DNA of 64,000 nt from Symbiodinium natans (GCA_905221605.1 CAJNDS010002523.1:1843800-1907799); one strand, 5' to 3'; counted from the stretch's first letter, positions 11,136 through 22,449 are shown. The notes: generated by a model from the sequence alone, not told the origin. Numbers and translations: made by a program.

Positions 11136-11718
11136 TTGGGGCATAGGGTTTAGGGCTCGTAGGGTTTGGGGCATAGGGTTTAAGGCCAAATTTTGCTCCC
11201 AAAACACTCCAAATGAGGGATCGGCAAGGGTCCCAGTTAAAAATGCGATTTTTTGGTACTGAAATCGACGGTTCTGGGTGGCTTCTCGCTTTTTGGATTT
11301 TTGACCAAAACCGAGCTTCACCGGCTTCAGGATTTCAAGTTTTTCACGTTTTGTCAAGGTTTTTCAAAGTTTTTCAGTTTTTTTTAGGTTTTCCAATGTT
11401 TTCAGGGTGTTTCAGGGTGTTTTAACCCTCAATTCTGATGACGGGCCACCCCGGCGACCTTTTCACAGCCTAGTTTTGGTCAAGGGGGGGTCGTATTTTC
11501 CAGTTTTAAAGGCAAAATAGTCTTCGGAGACCCCCCCTTGCCTCAAACTCCGACCCCCCCTTGAGAGGGAAAGTTTGCCTCCCAAAACACCCCAAATGAG
11601 GGGGACCCCAGGATCGGCAAGGGTCCCAGTTAAAAATGCGACTTTTTAGTACTGAAATCGACGGTTCTGGGTGGGCTCTCGTTTTCTGGATTTTTGACCA
11701 AAACCGACCCTTCACCGA
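10272..11718. repeat. Three dispersed ~135-bp repeats around the satellite
   Basis: Copies at about 10272-10405, 11186-11320 and 11573-11707 share AAAACACCCCAAATGAGGG, AAAATGCGATTTTTTAGTA, GAAATCGACGGTTCTGGGTG and TGGATTTTTGACCAAAACC. The first lies inside the left end of the satellite and the others to its right, so the satellite probably expanded within one copy of this older repeat. Confidence 0.8.
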
Positions 11719-12775
11719 TCGGGGCTTCTAAACCGTAGGGTTTAGGGCCCTAAGAGCATAAAGGGCTTATTGCGGGCCTTAGATTAAATTTCGGGTTTTG
11801 GGTCCGTTAGAAACTAAAATATTTTGGACCAATTGGACTTTGAGCTTTAAGCCTACCGGGAAAGTATTGAGTGAACTTTATATTTCCTCAATGTTATGGG
11901 TTTCTTGGGTGGGTGGGATTTTTTTCCAACGCTTGACAAGCTGCTTGACTAGTGAATGCTCGAACTTGAGATGCTGAACCCTTGAACCCTAAACCCCTGA
12001 ACCCCCAAACCGCTAAACCCCCAAAAACCCTACAAGCCCCTGAACCCTCAACCCCTAAGCCCTCCTACTCCCTACACCTGAACTCTCTAAACCCTGAAGC
12101 CCTAAAGCCCTAAGCCCCTCCTAAGCCCCCCAAACCCAACACCCTAAACCCTAAACACCCAATCCACTCCCGACTGAAGCCCTGGGCTCAGAAGCTTGAG
12201 TTTTCTCTCGGGCTTACAAAGGTTTAGGGTTTAGGGTTTAGGGTTTAGGGTTTAGGGCTTAGAGCTTAGGGCTTAGGGCTTAGGGTTTCGGGTTTAGGGT
12301 GCATCCCTTGTGGATCTGTGTCCGTACAAGAGCGACGCGTAGGCTCGCTCATGTCCGCACGCCGAGAAGTTCAGGGCAGCGCAAACTCATGGCTCCCCTT
12401 GAAGCGCCCCTTTGCTTAGAGCCCCCAAACTCCGAACTTTAGGGTTTAGGAGTCAGGGTTGGCGGGCTTTAACGATGCCGAATCTGAAGGAACTTGTGTT
12501 GAGCTACTGCAGTAGTTGGAGGACGACTTTCGTCACCACTACCAACCCCTCTGCTGCGACAAATAACACAACACCAGCATCAGCCGGCGCTAGCACAACA
12601 ACCCGAGCCCCCCTAAGCCCCACACATTCCAAACCCTAAGCCCGAAACCCCAAACCCAAAACCCCAAAACCCCTAAACGTTAAACCCTAAACCCTAACCC
12701 TAAACCCTAAACCCTAAACCCTAAACCCTAAACCCTAAACCCTAAACGCCCCGAGAGTCAGGGGGGGCGCCTCAC

Positions 12776-12850
12776 CACCCGCATGGCTTGGCCTGGCTCA
12801 GCCACAGCAGCGGCGGCTGCTGGTGCTTCTGCCTGGGCTTTGGCGAGGTA
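12776..12850 (-). CDS. Exon of gene F or of a gene between E and F: Ala-rich helix
   Basis: Acceptor CTGCTAAG then YLAKAQAEAPAAAAAVAEPG and QAMRV, with a GTGAGG donor. The intron just upstream has exact inverted ends: CTTAGCAGGGGTGTAGGG after exon 13487-13545 and CCCTACACCCCTGCTAAG before this exon. The composition (Ala, Gln, Glu) suggests a helical or linker segment. The parent gene is uncertain. Confidence 0.45.
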
Positions 12851-13486
12851 CTTAGCAGGGGTGTAGGGTTTAGGGATTGGGGTTTTGGGTTTAGGGTTTA
12901 GGGTTTAGGGCTAGGGTTTAGGGTTTCGGGTTTGAAGGCTTAGGGTTGAGGGTTGAGGAGGGTGTAGGGGAAGGGAGGGTGGAGGGTCTAGGGTTTAGGG
13001 ATACGGGTTTCGGGCTTAGGAGGCTTAGGAAAAGTCCCTGGGATGCTCACTTCTCTGTAGTCGGGTCCGGAAATCGGGTACAGCCTCCGAAAACAGGGCA
13101 CGTGCAGTGTGGTTGTTGATACTCGTCTCCCCAAAGGACACTCATCAGATGCACTCACCAATATTTCCAATGGTCCAAGGATCCCAAAATACCTCACCAA
13201 TAACCGTAATGACCCTAAAACCCTGAACCCTAACCCTGTTTCGTATCTCTTTTTTCATTTCGTCTTGTGTGTGTTTTATTTTTTATTTTTTTTGGGGGGG
13301 GGGGGGGGGGGGGGGGGGGGGTCCAAGAGAGATTACAGGCAAAAGCTGAACCACAGCTGCCTGGGGCCCTACAAGACATCCAAGCCCAAAATGCTCCCGA
13401 AACCCTAAACCCGAAACCCTAAACCCTAGCCCTAAACCCTAAACCCAAAACCCCAAACCCTAAACCCTACACCCCTGCTAAGCCGC

Positions 13487-13545
13487 AAGTCTCCATGCCG
13501 AGTCGCCGCCGCGGCGGCTTCGGCTGCAGCCTTGCGCTGTGCCTC
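13487..13545 (-). CDS. Exon: Ala/Glu-rich helix
   Basis: Acceptor CATCCGCTAG, reading EAQRKAAAEAAAAATR then HGD, between the usual CCCTAAA and TTTAGGG tracts. The donor is probably CTT|GCGG just before the intron's terminal inverted repeat. It may belong to the same protein as 12776-12850. Confidence 0.4.
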
Positions 13546-13778
13546 CTAGCGGATGGCTCGGGGGTTTGGGGCTTACAGAGCTTTAAGCTTTAGAGGGTTG
13601 AGGATTGAGGGTTTAGGGTTTAGGGTTTAGGGTGTAGGGTTTAGGGTTTAGGGTTTAGGGTTTAGGTTTTAGGGTTTAGATTGTTTAGAGGTTGAGAGCT
13701 AAGGGCCTAAGGCTTCATTCGAGGCAATAGGGTTCCAGGGCAAAGAAGCCCTTTACCGACAAGCCTACAGTCTATGCC

Positions 13779-13900
13779 TACTTAGAGCTTCATGGGTGCT
13801 TATAACCCCAATTACAGTCTACTTCAAACCTACTCAGGGGACTTAGCGAGCTTTTCAGAATTGTTATACTTGGGGTTAGGTACCCATGGACCTCCAAGTG
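13779..13900. mobile_element. Degenerate fold-back element family 2
   Basis: The ends AGCTTCATGGGTGCTTATAA and TACCCATGGACCTCCAAGT correspond to the inverted ends of the copies at 9070 and 17894. The interior is diverged. Confidence 0.45.
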
Positions 13901-14388
13901 CAGTAGGCCTGATAGACCTGGGTAGGTGGTCCCCGTAGCCCTGCGCCCATAGGCCTTCGCTAGGCCTACCCACAGGTTAGGCATAGGCTATTGTTGAGGC
14001 TTCTACAACATGGGCTCCAGGCATAAGTAGAATTAAGTGTAGTCGTGTCAGCGTTAATTAAGTGCCAGTGAACCTCTCAGTTGGGCTGTTCGGAAAGCTT
14101 GAAATGAAGCTCCTGCCCATAAAGGCCCTAACTCCATAAACCTACTATCCCTCTAAACCCCTCACCCCCTAACCCTAAACCCAAAATCATTAAACCAAGT
14201 CCCAAAAACTTCAACTAAACTCGAAATCCTACACCCCTGAACCCAAACTGTAGATCCCCACCTAAACCCTCAAAAACCCTTAACCCTAAGCCCTAAGCCC
14301 TAAAACCCTAAACCCTAAAACCCTAAACCCTAAACCCTAAACCCTAAAACCCTAAACCCTAAACCCGCAGAACCCCCGGGGTCCACAC

Positions 14389-14440
14389 CTCGGCACTTTG
14401 CCAGGACTTCCAAGCCTCCTTCCTGAGAGCTGGCGTTGGG
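14389..14440 (-). CDS. Exon candidate
   Basis: Acceptor CCCCGGCAG, open for PNASSQEGGLEVLAKCR, donor GTGTGG. It lies between left CCCTAAA and right TTTAGGG tracts. The gene assignment is unknown; it probably lies upstream of 13487-13545 in one transcript. Confidence 0.4.
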
Positions 14441-14943
14441 CTGCCGGGGCTCAGTTTAGGGTTTAGGGTTTAGGGTTTGGGGTTTGGGGTTTGGGGTCTG
14501 GGGTCTGGGGTTTGGGGCTTGGGGTTTAGGATGTAGGGTTTAGGGTTTAGAGAGCCCAAATCGAAGCCCTAAACCCTAAACCCAAAACAGGCTGAAGGGA
14601 GCAGCCCCGAAAGCCTGAAGCATCTGGGCCAGGAACCCCGAAACTGCAACCCCTGCCCTAAGCCCTAAACTCTAAACCCTAAATCCTAAACCCTAAGCCC
14701 TAAAACCCTAAGACAAACACGCAGAAGAGCTTGTTACTGCTTGAGGTAAGATCGTTTCAGACAGTGTCTATACTACAAAGTTTTGCTGGTGAGTGTAGAC
14801 ATTGGGTGTCCTTCTGGGACACTAAGCGTGAAGATCGTGCTTCATATGGGTGATGTTGACCCTTTCAATCCGCGAGTTGGCATGGGTTTACAGGGTTCAT
14901 CCTGACCCTAAGCCCGAACACAAACCATATACCTACAGAATAA

Positions 14944-15017
14944 CTACCCAACGGAATACCTATAGAATATCCTTCTACCCAACGGAATACCTATAGAATA
15001 TCCTTCTACCCAACGGA
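14944..15017. repeat. 31-bp tandem repeat
   Basis: Two full copies and a partial third of a unit starting CTACCCAACGG and containing AATACCTATAGAATATCC. Confidence 0.8.
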
Positions 15018-15105
15018 AAAAAACAAAGCAATCAACAACGGTACCGAGCCCAGCGTCAAGTCAACCGCGGCCTTCTCGAGGCTCTCCTTTAGCTTCCTCG
15101 CTCTT
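15006..15105 (-). CDS. Terminal exon candidate with hydrophobic C-terminus
   Basis: After acceptor AAACGCAG the frame reads RARKLKESLEKAAVDLTLGS and continues VPLLIALFFSVG to a TAG at 15008-15006. Most codons of the first part end in G or C. A basic/amphipathic helix then a short hydrophobic tail would suit a tail-anchored protein. A GTACCG donor after DLTLGS is an alternative, making it an internal exon. It may be the last exon of gene E, if 15558-15617 is internal, or belong to the gene starting downstream. Confidence 0.4.
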
Positions 15106-15557
15106 CTGCGTTTAAAAGTTTAGGGTTTAGGGTCTAGGGTTTAGGGCTTTAGGGTTGTAGGGTTTAGGGTTTTGCGCATAGGGGGTTAGGGACTTTAGGA
15201 TTCCGGGTTTACGGGTTCGAGGTGCTTACGGTCCATATAGTTCAAGACTAGTTCGGGACCATGGACCATTATTCGTACACCCAAAGCACTTGAGGCTTCT
15301 TCGGCCGAGTTTGGTGCTCAGGATCCCGAAAAACTCACTGGCTGAGTTTCGTAGAAGGGAAGAGGTCAGCCGTTGCTTGTATGTTTTTTAACACGGGGTT
15401 TAGGGTTTAGGGTTTAGGGTTTAGGGTTTAGGGTTTCGGGTTTCGGGTTTCGGGTTTAGGGTTTGGGGTTTAGGGTTTGGGGTTTGGGGTTTAGGGTTTA
15501 GGGTTTCGGGTTTAGGGCTTGGGTTTCAGGAAAGCCCAAAATAGATTCAACGGCTAC

Positions 15558-15617
15558 CTATGCAGCATGGAAGAAAGAGCCAGGGCGCTGCTCGCGGAGC
15601 TTCTGCAACGATTGCTC
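15558..15617 (-). CDS. Gene E terminal exon (coiled-coil end)
   Basis: Acceptor TTCGGCCCAG, then EQSLQKLREQRPGSFFHAA and TAG at 15560-15558. Thirteen of seventeen codons end in G or C. On the sense strand it is followed by CCCTAAA-orientation repeats, the pattern seen after last exons elsewhere in the window. A GC donor at CAT|GCTGCA would make it internal. Confidence 0.45.
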   Translation of the reverse strand, partial: EQSLQKLREQRPGSFFHAA

Positions 15618-18600
15618 CTGGGCCGAAGTCAGAAAACAACAATACAGCCACCAACCCGAAACGGGTGATAAACCCTAATTAAACCCTAGGGTGCAGGGTA
15701 GCCCTAAGCCCCTAGAACCCACGCACTGAGCCCTGAATCCTAAGGCAAGTCGTTCCACACCAGTGCGGCCAAAGATCAGAGACGCTTGTGGACGGCTTGG
15801 GCCGGAGCGCCTCCCCCAAAGAAAAGGCTTGGCCATCGGGGGGGGTTGGGGGGGTTGGGGGGGGGGTTGGGGGGGTTGGGGGGTTGGGGGGGTTGGGGGG
15901 TGGTGGGGGGTTGGGGGGGTGGGGGGGGTTGGGGGGGTTGGGGGGGTGGGGGGGGGTTGGGGGGGTGGGGGGGGGGGGGTTCGTGCGTCCAACTCGGTGG
16001 TGGGTTGGCGGGTTTTTTGTTGGGGGTTGGGGGGGGTGGTGGGGGGGTTTTGGGGGTTGGGGGGGGGCTCTCAAGGGGCTTACTCGGCAAGTGGGGGGGG
16101 GTTTGAGGTTTAGGGTTTAGGGTTTGGGGTTTGGGGTTTGGGGTTTAAGGCTTAGGGTCTAAGGGGCAGGGCTGCGGTTTTAGGGTCTAAGGTTTAGGGC
16201 TTAAGGTGTAGGGTTCTGGGTCTCAGGTGCAAGGTTTAGGACAGGTTCAACCACCGCTTCCATGCGGCTGGAGGGCTCCTAGGATTTGGGCTTGGAAGTG
16301 TCCAGCCCCTAAGCCCCTAAACCTTGGCTCAGGGTTTAGGGTTTAGGATTCGGGAAAAGCTTTAAGGGCTGCAAGTGGCAAAACACTAGCTGGGTCGTGC
16401 CCAAGATTGGATTGCAACTTGAGCAAGACACGAGCTTCAAATGCCTATTCTGCTAGTTTCTTAGGGGGCGGGAGGGGGAGGGGCTTTTACGGTGGAGGGG
16501 TGTTAAGCTTGTAGGCTGCATCTTTGGTTCAACATTGTTCTTTCCTGAGTCCTCAGAAGCTCTTAGGTTCGCAGGAGATGATGGTACCTAGAACGGATGA
16601 GGGGGACGATAAATATACCCTGATTCCTAAGCACTGAAACCTAAACAGCAAAACCTATACCCTAAACCCCAAACCCTGAACCCTAAACCCTAAACCCTGA
16701 CACCAAAACCCTAGACCCTAAACCCTAAACCTTAAACCCCAAACTTCTCGAGGTCCCAAGCCCGCATTCTGAACCTGCCTTCAGTGCTTCCATGGCCTCT
16801 GCAATCGCCGTTTCGGCGCCGGTGTGCGAGGCCTCTCAGGACTTAGGCTTAGATTCGGGACCTAAGTCGGCAAAGCTTCATCCCTCATTCCCTTAACCCC
16901 TGCACCCTACACCCCTCAAGCCCTAATAACCTCATTCGGAAAGCCCCTAAACCCTAAACCCTAACCCTTAACCCTAAACCCCTAAACCCTAAACCCTAAA
17001 CCCAAACCCTAAACCCTAAACCCAAACCCTAAACCCTAAACCCTACTACACCCTAAACCCTAAGCCCTAAACCCTAAACCCTAAACCCTAAACCCTAAAC
17101 CCTAAACCCTAAACCCTAAGCCCTAAACCCTAAACCCAAACCCTAAACCCTAAGCCCTAAACCCTAAACCCTAAACCCTAAACCCGAAACCCTAAACCCT
17201 AAACCCTAAGCCCTAAACCCGAAACCCTAAACCCGAAACCCTAAACCCTAAACCCTAAACCCTAAACCCGAAACCCGAAACCCTAAGCCCTAAACCCTAA
17301 ACCCCAAACCCTAAACCCTAAACCCTAAACCCTAATTGAACTCCCTGGGCCTTCGCTTCCGCCGCGGCCTTGTGGGAGCCGGACGCGGTGGAAGCCAAAG
17401 TCTGACGGAAGACGTGGGGATTTGGGCGGGTATGCGTGGGGTTTAGGGTTTAGGGTTTAGGGTTTAGGGTTTAGGGTTTAGGGTTTAGGGTTTAGGGTTT
17501 AGGGTTTAGGGTTTGGGAATTAGGGTTTAGGGTTCAGGGTTCATATAGGGGTGTAGGGCTTGGGAGTCAGGGTTTAGGGATTGGGGACCTTCTTGGGCTT
17601 TTTGTCGGCTTATTGGTCTCTTGCTGGGCTTCTAGGGTTGTTGACTTGCGTTCTTGGGTTGTTTAGGGCGGTTTAGGGTTTAGGGTTTAGGGTTTAGGGT
17701 TTAGGGTTTAGGGTTTAGGGTTTAGGGTTTAGGGTTTAGGGTTTAGGGTTTATCTTCCAGAGGAGGAAATGTGCACCCTCAACCTTGAACCCTAAACCCT
17801 AACCCCTAAACTCAAATCGCTTAAGGCCTCGGGATTTGGGCTGCTGCTGCTGCTGCTGCTAGTTCAGGGTTTAGGGTTCAGATTTTCGGTTTTACTTGGA
17901 GGTTCATGGTACTTACTAACCACTTATAACTGTACTTATAACCCTACTTATAGTCCCCCTAAAAGGCCTTATAGGGGTTATCCCAATTATAAGTAGGGTT
18001 ATAAGCCCAGTTATAAGTGGTTATTAAGTCCCATGAACCTCCAAGTAGGGTTCAGGGTTTACGGTGTCGTCCTTGGAATCAAGCAATCGCCCAGCAAACA
18101 TAGAGAATGCATCGCATCGCACAAGCTCTGTGGTTTGTGCTGCACGGCGAGTCTGTGCGTGCAAATCATTTCACGGTACTTGGAAATTACTGCGCGCCAG
18201 GAAGCTACCAAGACAGCTGATGTAGACATCAGAGTTCATGTCTTCTCTCGCCAATTCCCTCTCCTCACTTTGCAACACCCTAATTCTTTGGCATAATTTG
18301 GCTGAGGGTCCAGGAGTTTCACACCCCCTCCCCTCCTCCTGACCCTCGGGCTTCGGTTAGCCTAACGCCTAAACCCTATAACCCTAACCCTCAAGCCCTC
18401 AAACCCTCAGACCCCAAAACTCTAAAAGACTTAAACAAAAACTAAAGCCTTTAACCCTCAAACCCTCAAACCCTCAAACCGTCAAACCCTCAAACCGTCA
18501 AACCCTCAAACCCCAAAACCCTCAAACCCTAAAACCCTAAACCCCAAACCCTAAACCCTGAAATCCTAAAACCCTGCAACCCCTCAACCCCCTCCCCCGT

Positions 18601-20986
18601 CATATCCCCGCGCCAACCCTAAACCCCAAACCCTAAACCCTAAACCCCAAACCCTAAACCCTAAACCCTAAACCCTAAACCCTAAACCCTAAACCCTAAA
18701 CCCTAAACCCTAAACCCCAAACCCTAAACCCTAAACCCTAAACCGCGCCGCCGCATGCCGACGAAGCTGGGCCGTGCCCGCCACGGCCCTTCGGAGGGCC
18801 ACCTCGACAGCCTTCCGAGGGGCTCAGGGCCTAGAGGGTTTTTTAGGGGCCAAATCACAAGAGCCGCTTAGGGTTTAGTTTAGAGGGTTTAGAGGGTTTA
18901 GAGGGTTTAGAGGGTTTAGAGGGTTTAGAGGGTTTAGAGGGTTTAGAGGGTTTAGAGGGTTTAGAGGGTTTAGAGGGTTTAGAGGGTTTAGGGGTTTAGG
19001 GTATAGGGTTTAGGGTTTAGGGTGTAGGGTGCAGGGTGCAGGGTGCAGGGTTACCATTTCTAGGCGGTTTGGGGTTTAGGGTTAGGGTTTGGGGGTTTAG
19101 GGTCTAGGGTTCGGGTTTGGGGCTTAAGGTTAGGGTTAGGGGTTCAGGGTTTGCAATAGGATAGCCTTGGGCTTTGCGGGCGGTAGCGGCTTCCAGTTTT
19201 GAAGATAGGGGGCATTTTGCCCAGCAAGGTAGGGTAGGGTTTAGGGTTTTGGGTTCAGGGTTCAGGGTTCAGGGTTTCGGGTTTAGGGTTAGGGTTTTGG
19301 ATTTAGGGTGCGCACACGTCACTCCATCTTCCCACCCCCACAAACATCGAAGTCCCTTTTCTAGGAACCCCGACAAGCCGTTCGGGCGGGGGGTTTTAAG
19401 CCCCTTCCCTCCACAATTCCATAGCCTGTGGCGTCTAGGCCTCGAGGTCTGCAGTTGAGTTTAGGGTTCAGGGCTTAGGCGTCAGCCCTCAACCTAGGGC
19501 CAGAAAAGACCTTTCGCGGAGGGGTGGTGTTAGTTTCGGACATGTGGGAGGCCCGTGCTTTGTTGGGTTTCGGGGCTTTAGGGGACATAAGGCTTTAAGG
19601 TTTTAGGGTGGGGTTTTAGCACTTTTCGGTTTAGGGCTAAGTTTTTAGGGGATATAGGGCTTTCAGGCTTTAGGGTTACAGGGCTCCGGGTTTTAGGGGC
19701 TCCTTCTAGAGCGACGACTGTTACTGCTGCCACGTCGAAGTGAGGTAAGCCCTTAGACCCCGAGGCCGGAAACCACCTAAACCCTAAACCCCAAACCCCA
19801 AACCCCAAACCCCAAACCCCAAACCCCAAACCCTAAACCCTAAACCCTAAACCCTAAACCCTCGGCCTGATGCTCGGAGTGGGACATGGGAGGCCAGAGA
19901 GGGACGTGAGCCGGTTGTACAAACCCAGGCCCGGCCCGGACGTAGAGTTCAGGAAGTCGAGGGTTTGAGGCTGAAAAATGGGGTTTAGGGTTTAGGGTTT
20001 AGGGTTTAAGGGCCTCAAAGGTCTGCGAGGAAGTCGAAAAAGCGAGCAACTCCCCTGGGAGTCAGATGAGTCAGATCTGTCTTGGCCTATGACAAATCCT
20101 AGGCGTCACTACAGGCCTATCTAGGGCGTCGTGCGTCATGGACTGCTCAAATAGCCTTCTTGAGCCACCAATCTTCAGGTTGCCGGGTGTAGGGTTCAGG
20201 GCTTAGGTCTTGGGGTTTAGGGTTTAGGGCTTAAAGTTTAGGGCTTGGGTCCTAAATGATTTGAGGGGGGACGGGGGGGAGGGATGAAAATTTAGGGCTT
20301 CGGGGCTTGGAGGGTTAGGAGCCCAATGTCAGGCTTAGGCGTTGCTCTAAAAGGGTCTTGGGGGCATCTCGGGCGTTGGGTTTATGGTTTAGGGTTTAGG
20401 GTTTAGGGTTTAGTAGGGTTTGTGGTCTGAATATAGTCCTCTAAAACCCAATAAGAGACAACATAAAATGTCCGAAGGGTCTACCAGTACCGAGTTTTGG
20501 GCTTCGGGCGAAGAATACCCCTGAGTGCTAAACCTTACGTAATTCTGAACAAGGTTCCTTTAGGGTTTAGGGTTTAGGGTTTAGGGTTTAGGGTTAGGGT
20601 CCCCCCGACATCACCCTGCCCCCAGGTACCCAAAGTAATGGCCTACTAGGGGGCGAAGGTGTTCCGTAGGAAGGGCTCAGGGACGTGTGCGGTCTTTGGT
20701 AGAAACATCTTCGTGGAAAAAGTCATACCCAATATGACCACAACACCCTAAACCCTCCAAACCCTCTAAACCCTCTAAACCCTCTAAACCCTCTAAACCC
20801 TCTAAACCCTCTAAACCCTCTAAACCCTCTAAACCCTCTAAACCCTCTAAACCCTCTAAACCCTCTAAACCCTCTAAACCCTCTAAACCCTCCAAACACA
20901 AAACTGGGAGCAGAGGATGAGGGTCACGACAAAGGAGCTGACTCAGCGCGAACGAGGACGACCGGCGGAGGACCCTCATCAGTTCT
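15558..20986 (-). CDS. Gene E: unknown multi-exon protein, Ala/Glu-rich
   Basis: Exons on the minus strand: 20889-20986 (ATG 20979), 19860-19970, 18744-18811, 17351-17401, 16779-16832, about 16255-16278, and 15558-15617 with TAG. The N-terminus MRVLRRSSSFALSQLLC is basic and Ser-rich like an organelle transit or signal peptide. Later exons give PQTLDFLNSTSGPGLG, AVEVALRRAVAGTAQLRRH, SGSHKAAAEAK, ASHTGAETAIAEAMEALK and EQSLQKLREQRPGSFF, which suggest long amphipathic helices. Several junctions follow AG|GC and are in phase. No family is recognised. The exon count and the stop exon are uncertain, since 15006-15105 could be the real end. Confidence 0.5.
15838..16060. repeat. G-rich low-complexity (GGGGGGTTG)n
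   Basis: Runs of five to twelve G separated by TT or T. Overlapping Gly- or Pro-rich ORFs on both strands come from the repeat. Strong G-quadruplex potential. Confidence 0.9.
16779..16832 (-). CDS. Gene E exon
   Basis: Starts after CTGAGAG and ends AAG|GCAGG. Eighteen codons: ASHTGAETAIAEAMEALK, a regular amphipathic helix. It is in phase with the preceding exon 17351-17401. Confidence 0.55.
17351..17401 (-). CDS. Gene E exon
   Basis: Acceptor CTTCCGTCAG, reading TLASTASGSHKAAAEAK to AAG|GCCCAGG. A longer version to GGA|GTTCAATT is possible. High G/C at third positions. It sits between left CCCTAAA and right TTTAGGG tracts. Confidence 0.55.
17894..18047. mobile_element. Fold-back element family 2, intact copy
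   Basis: 154 bp with near-perfect inverted halves from ACTTGGAGGTTCATGGTAC to CCATGAACCTCCAAGTA, with inner arms rich in AACTGTACTTATAACCC. It serves as the uninterrupted reference for the copy at 9070-9315. Confidence 0.8.
18744..18811 (-). CDS. Gene E exon
   Basis: Acceptor CCTCGGAAG, then AVEVALRRAVAGTAQLRRHA. The donor is either CAT|GCGG in phase 0 or CG|GTTTAGGG directly at the telomeric repeat. Seventeen of 22 codons end in G or C. Confidence 0.55.
18884..18991. repeat. (TTTAGAGGG)n, 9-bp telomere-like minisatellite
   Basis: About twelve tandem copies of TTTAGAGGG adjoining normal TTTAGGG units on the acceptor side of exon 18744-18811. The same 9-mer in the opposite orientation forms the array at 20748-20892. 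Confidence 0.9.
19860..19970 (-). CDS. Gene E exon 2
   Basis: Acceptor CATTTTTCAG with a T tract. Thirty-seven open codons starting PQTLDFLNSTSGPGLGLYNR and continuing LTSLSGLPCPTPSIRPR, then |GTTTAGGG as donor. Twenty-nine of 37 codons end in G or C. One of the best single-exon cases, but the family is unknown. Confidence 0.6.
20748..20892. repeat. (CCCTCTAAA)n, 9-bp minisatellite
   Basis: About fifteen copies of AAACCCTCT just downstream, on the sense strand, of the first exon of gene E. It makes an open (GLE)n frame that should not be read as protein. Confidence 0.9.
20889..20986 (-). CDS. Gene E first exon with ATG
   Basis: ATG at 20979-20977, seven bases after an AG acceptor (CAATGCAG). 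It reads MRVLRRSSSFALSQLLCRDP then HPLLPVLCLE. The donor is CCA|GTTTTG, in phase with 19860-19970, or GAGG|GTTTAG at the minisatellite. The arginine/serine start followed by hydrophobics looks like a targeting peptide. Confidence 0.5.
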
Positions 20987-22449
20987 CTGCATTGTGCTCC
21001 CCCTTGTTTTGGGACCCCGTTTCAAGGGTTTAGGGTTTAGGGTTTTAGGGTTTAGGGTTTAGGGTTTAGGGTTTAGGGTTTAGGGTTTAGGAAGCTTCAT
21101 GTGGGGTTTGCCGGTTTGGGCTCTTTCTTGGGGACGAAAAGAACCGTTTCGAAGGTCCGTATGGGAGACTCCCAAATCAGACTCCCTGTTCGCGCTCCTA
21201 CTTTTACCCGGAGCCTTTTCTAGAGCGTACCCAAGAAGAACCCCCAAACACATAAAGCCCAAAAACCCTGCAACCCTACAACCCTACAACCCTAAACCCG
21301 ATTGAGAGGAGAACCCCACCCCCCCCCCCCCCCGTATGGGAGTTTACGAAAATAAGGTACCCCTATAATAGGGCCTCCAAAGAGTAGAATTCCCTTGTAA
21401 TAGGGACAATAAGGTACCGGTACCCCTAATATCGTAGACCTCGGGCCCCACGCGATCGTTGCGTTTGGATCGAAGGCCAACTGCGCTGCTTTTGGGGCGT
21501 CCAAGCTTCGAACCCCCGCACCTTAACAACCCGCAAACCCCATAAACCGGCTTCATCTTCGATGCTAGTGTATAGGGTTTATGCATGGTATGTCATGTCG
21601 TATCATATGATTTCATATCATATACATGTATACTTGTATATATATATATGCATATCTCATATCATACATGATATGTCAGTTCGTATATAATGCATGGCAA
21701 TACATTATGTTACATTTTGTTCTTTAATAGTTATAGTATAGAGTTCAGGGCCATGCTCAGACCCACTGACAGATCTGACCACAGATGCGTTCTTCCTGAG
21801 GGGGAAGAAATGAACCGTACAGTTGGGATCAATATGCCGCAGCTTCTTGCAATATGGAATAAGTTTAGGGTTCAGGGTTTAGACTACCATTTTGTTGAGA
21901 ACCCCCAAAAAAACACAAGATAACAATCCCAATATTACCCTCATTCAACGGATTTTCATTCTTTTTGGGGGTTCTTATATAAATAGTAGTAGAGTAAAAA
22001 AGTCTTTGAGTTTGCCCCCCTGGGTTGGCCGCAGCTGACACGACGTGGCAACAGCCCTTTTGCCGCAAAGTGAACCTCAAAATCCTACGTGCCCTGAACT
22101 CTAAACCACTGCTACGCCCTCACTGGGGCTGTTCCGATAGTCCGAAAAGCCCGAACACCTTAAACCTAAGCGCCAATCGTACACAAAATCCTAGACCCAA
22201 GAGTAACCTGCATGGGAATACATGGGTGCCCTTTGTGGTTTCACTGGGCTTACAAGGAAAACAGGGAATAAAGGGCCTACGCTGGGTCCTAGCTCTAAAC
22301 CCTATATCTCCGCACTCCCGACCTCGAAGGGAATGAAGAGCAAGTCCCAGGAGATGAGAAAGAGCCCGAGGAAGTCCCAACCTATCTAGCAGGGCGCGGT
22401 TTAGGGTTTAGGGTTTAGGGTTTAGGGTTTGGGGTTTAGGGTTTAGGGT
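20987..22449. other. Spacer between genes D and E
   Basis: No exon was recognised. It contains telomeric tracts at 21028-21090, a C-run at 21316-21333, an A/T-rich stretch with TATATA at about 21600-21720, and a family 3 repeat at 22193-22294. Short plus-strand ORFs here lack splice sites or coding composition. Confidence 0.45.

Noticed and set aside
15675-16120. Pro- and Gly-rich proteins on both strands
   Set aside because: Overlapping frames of (GGGGGGTTG)n low-complexity DNA with no splice context.
20677-20888. (GLE)n extension of the gene E first exon
   Set aside because: Lies in the CCCTCTAAA array; a donor at the array border is more likely.
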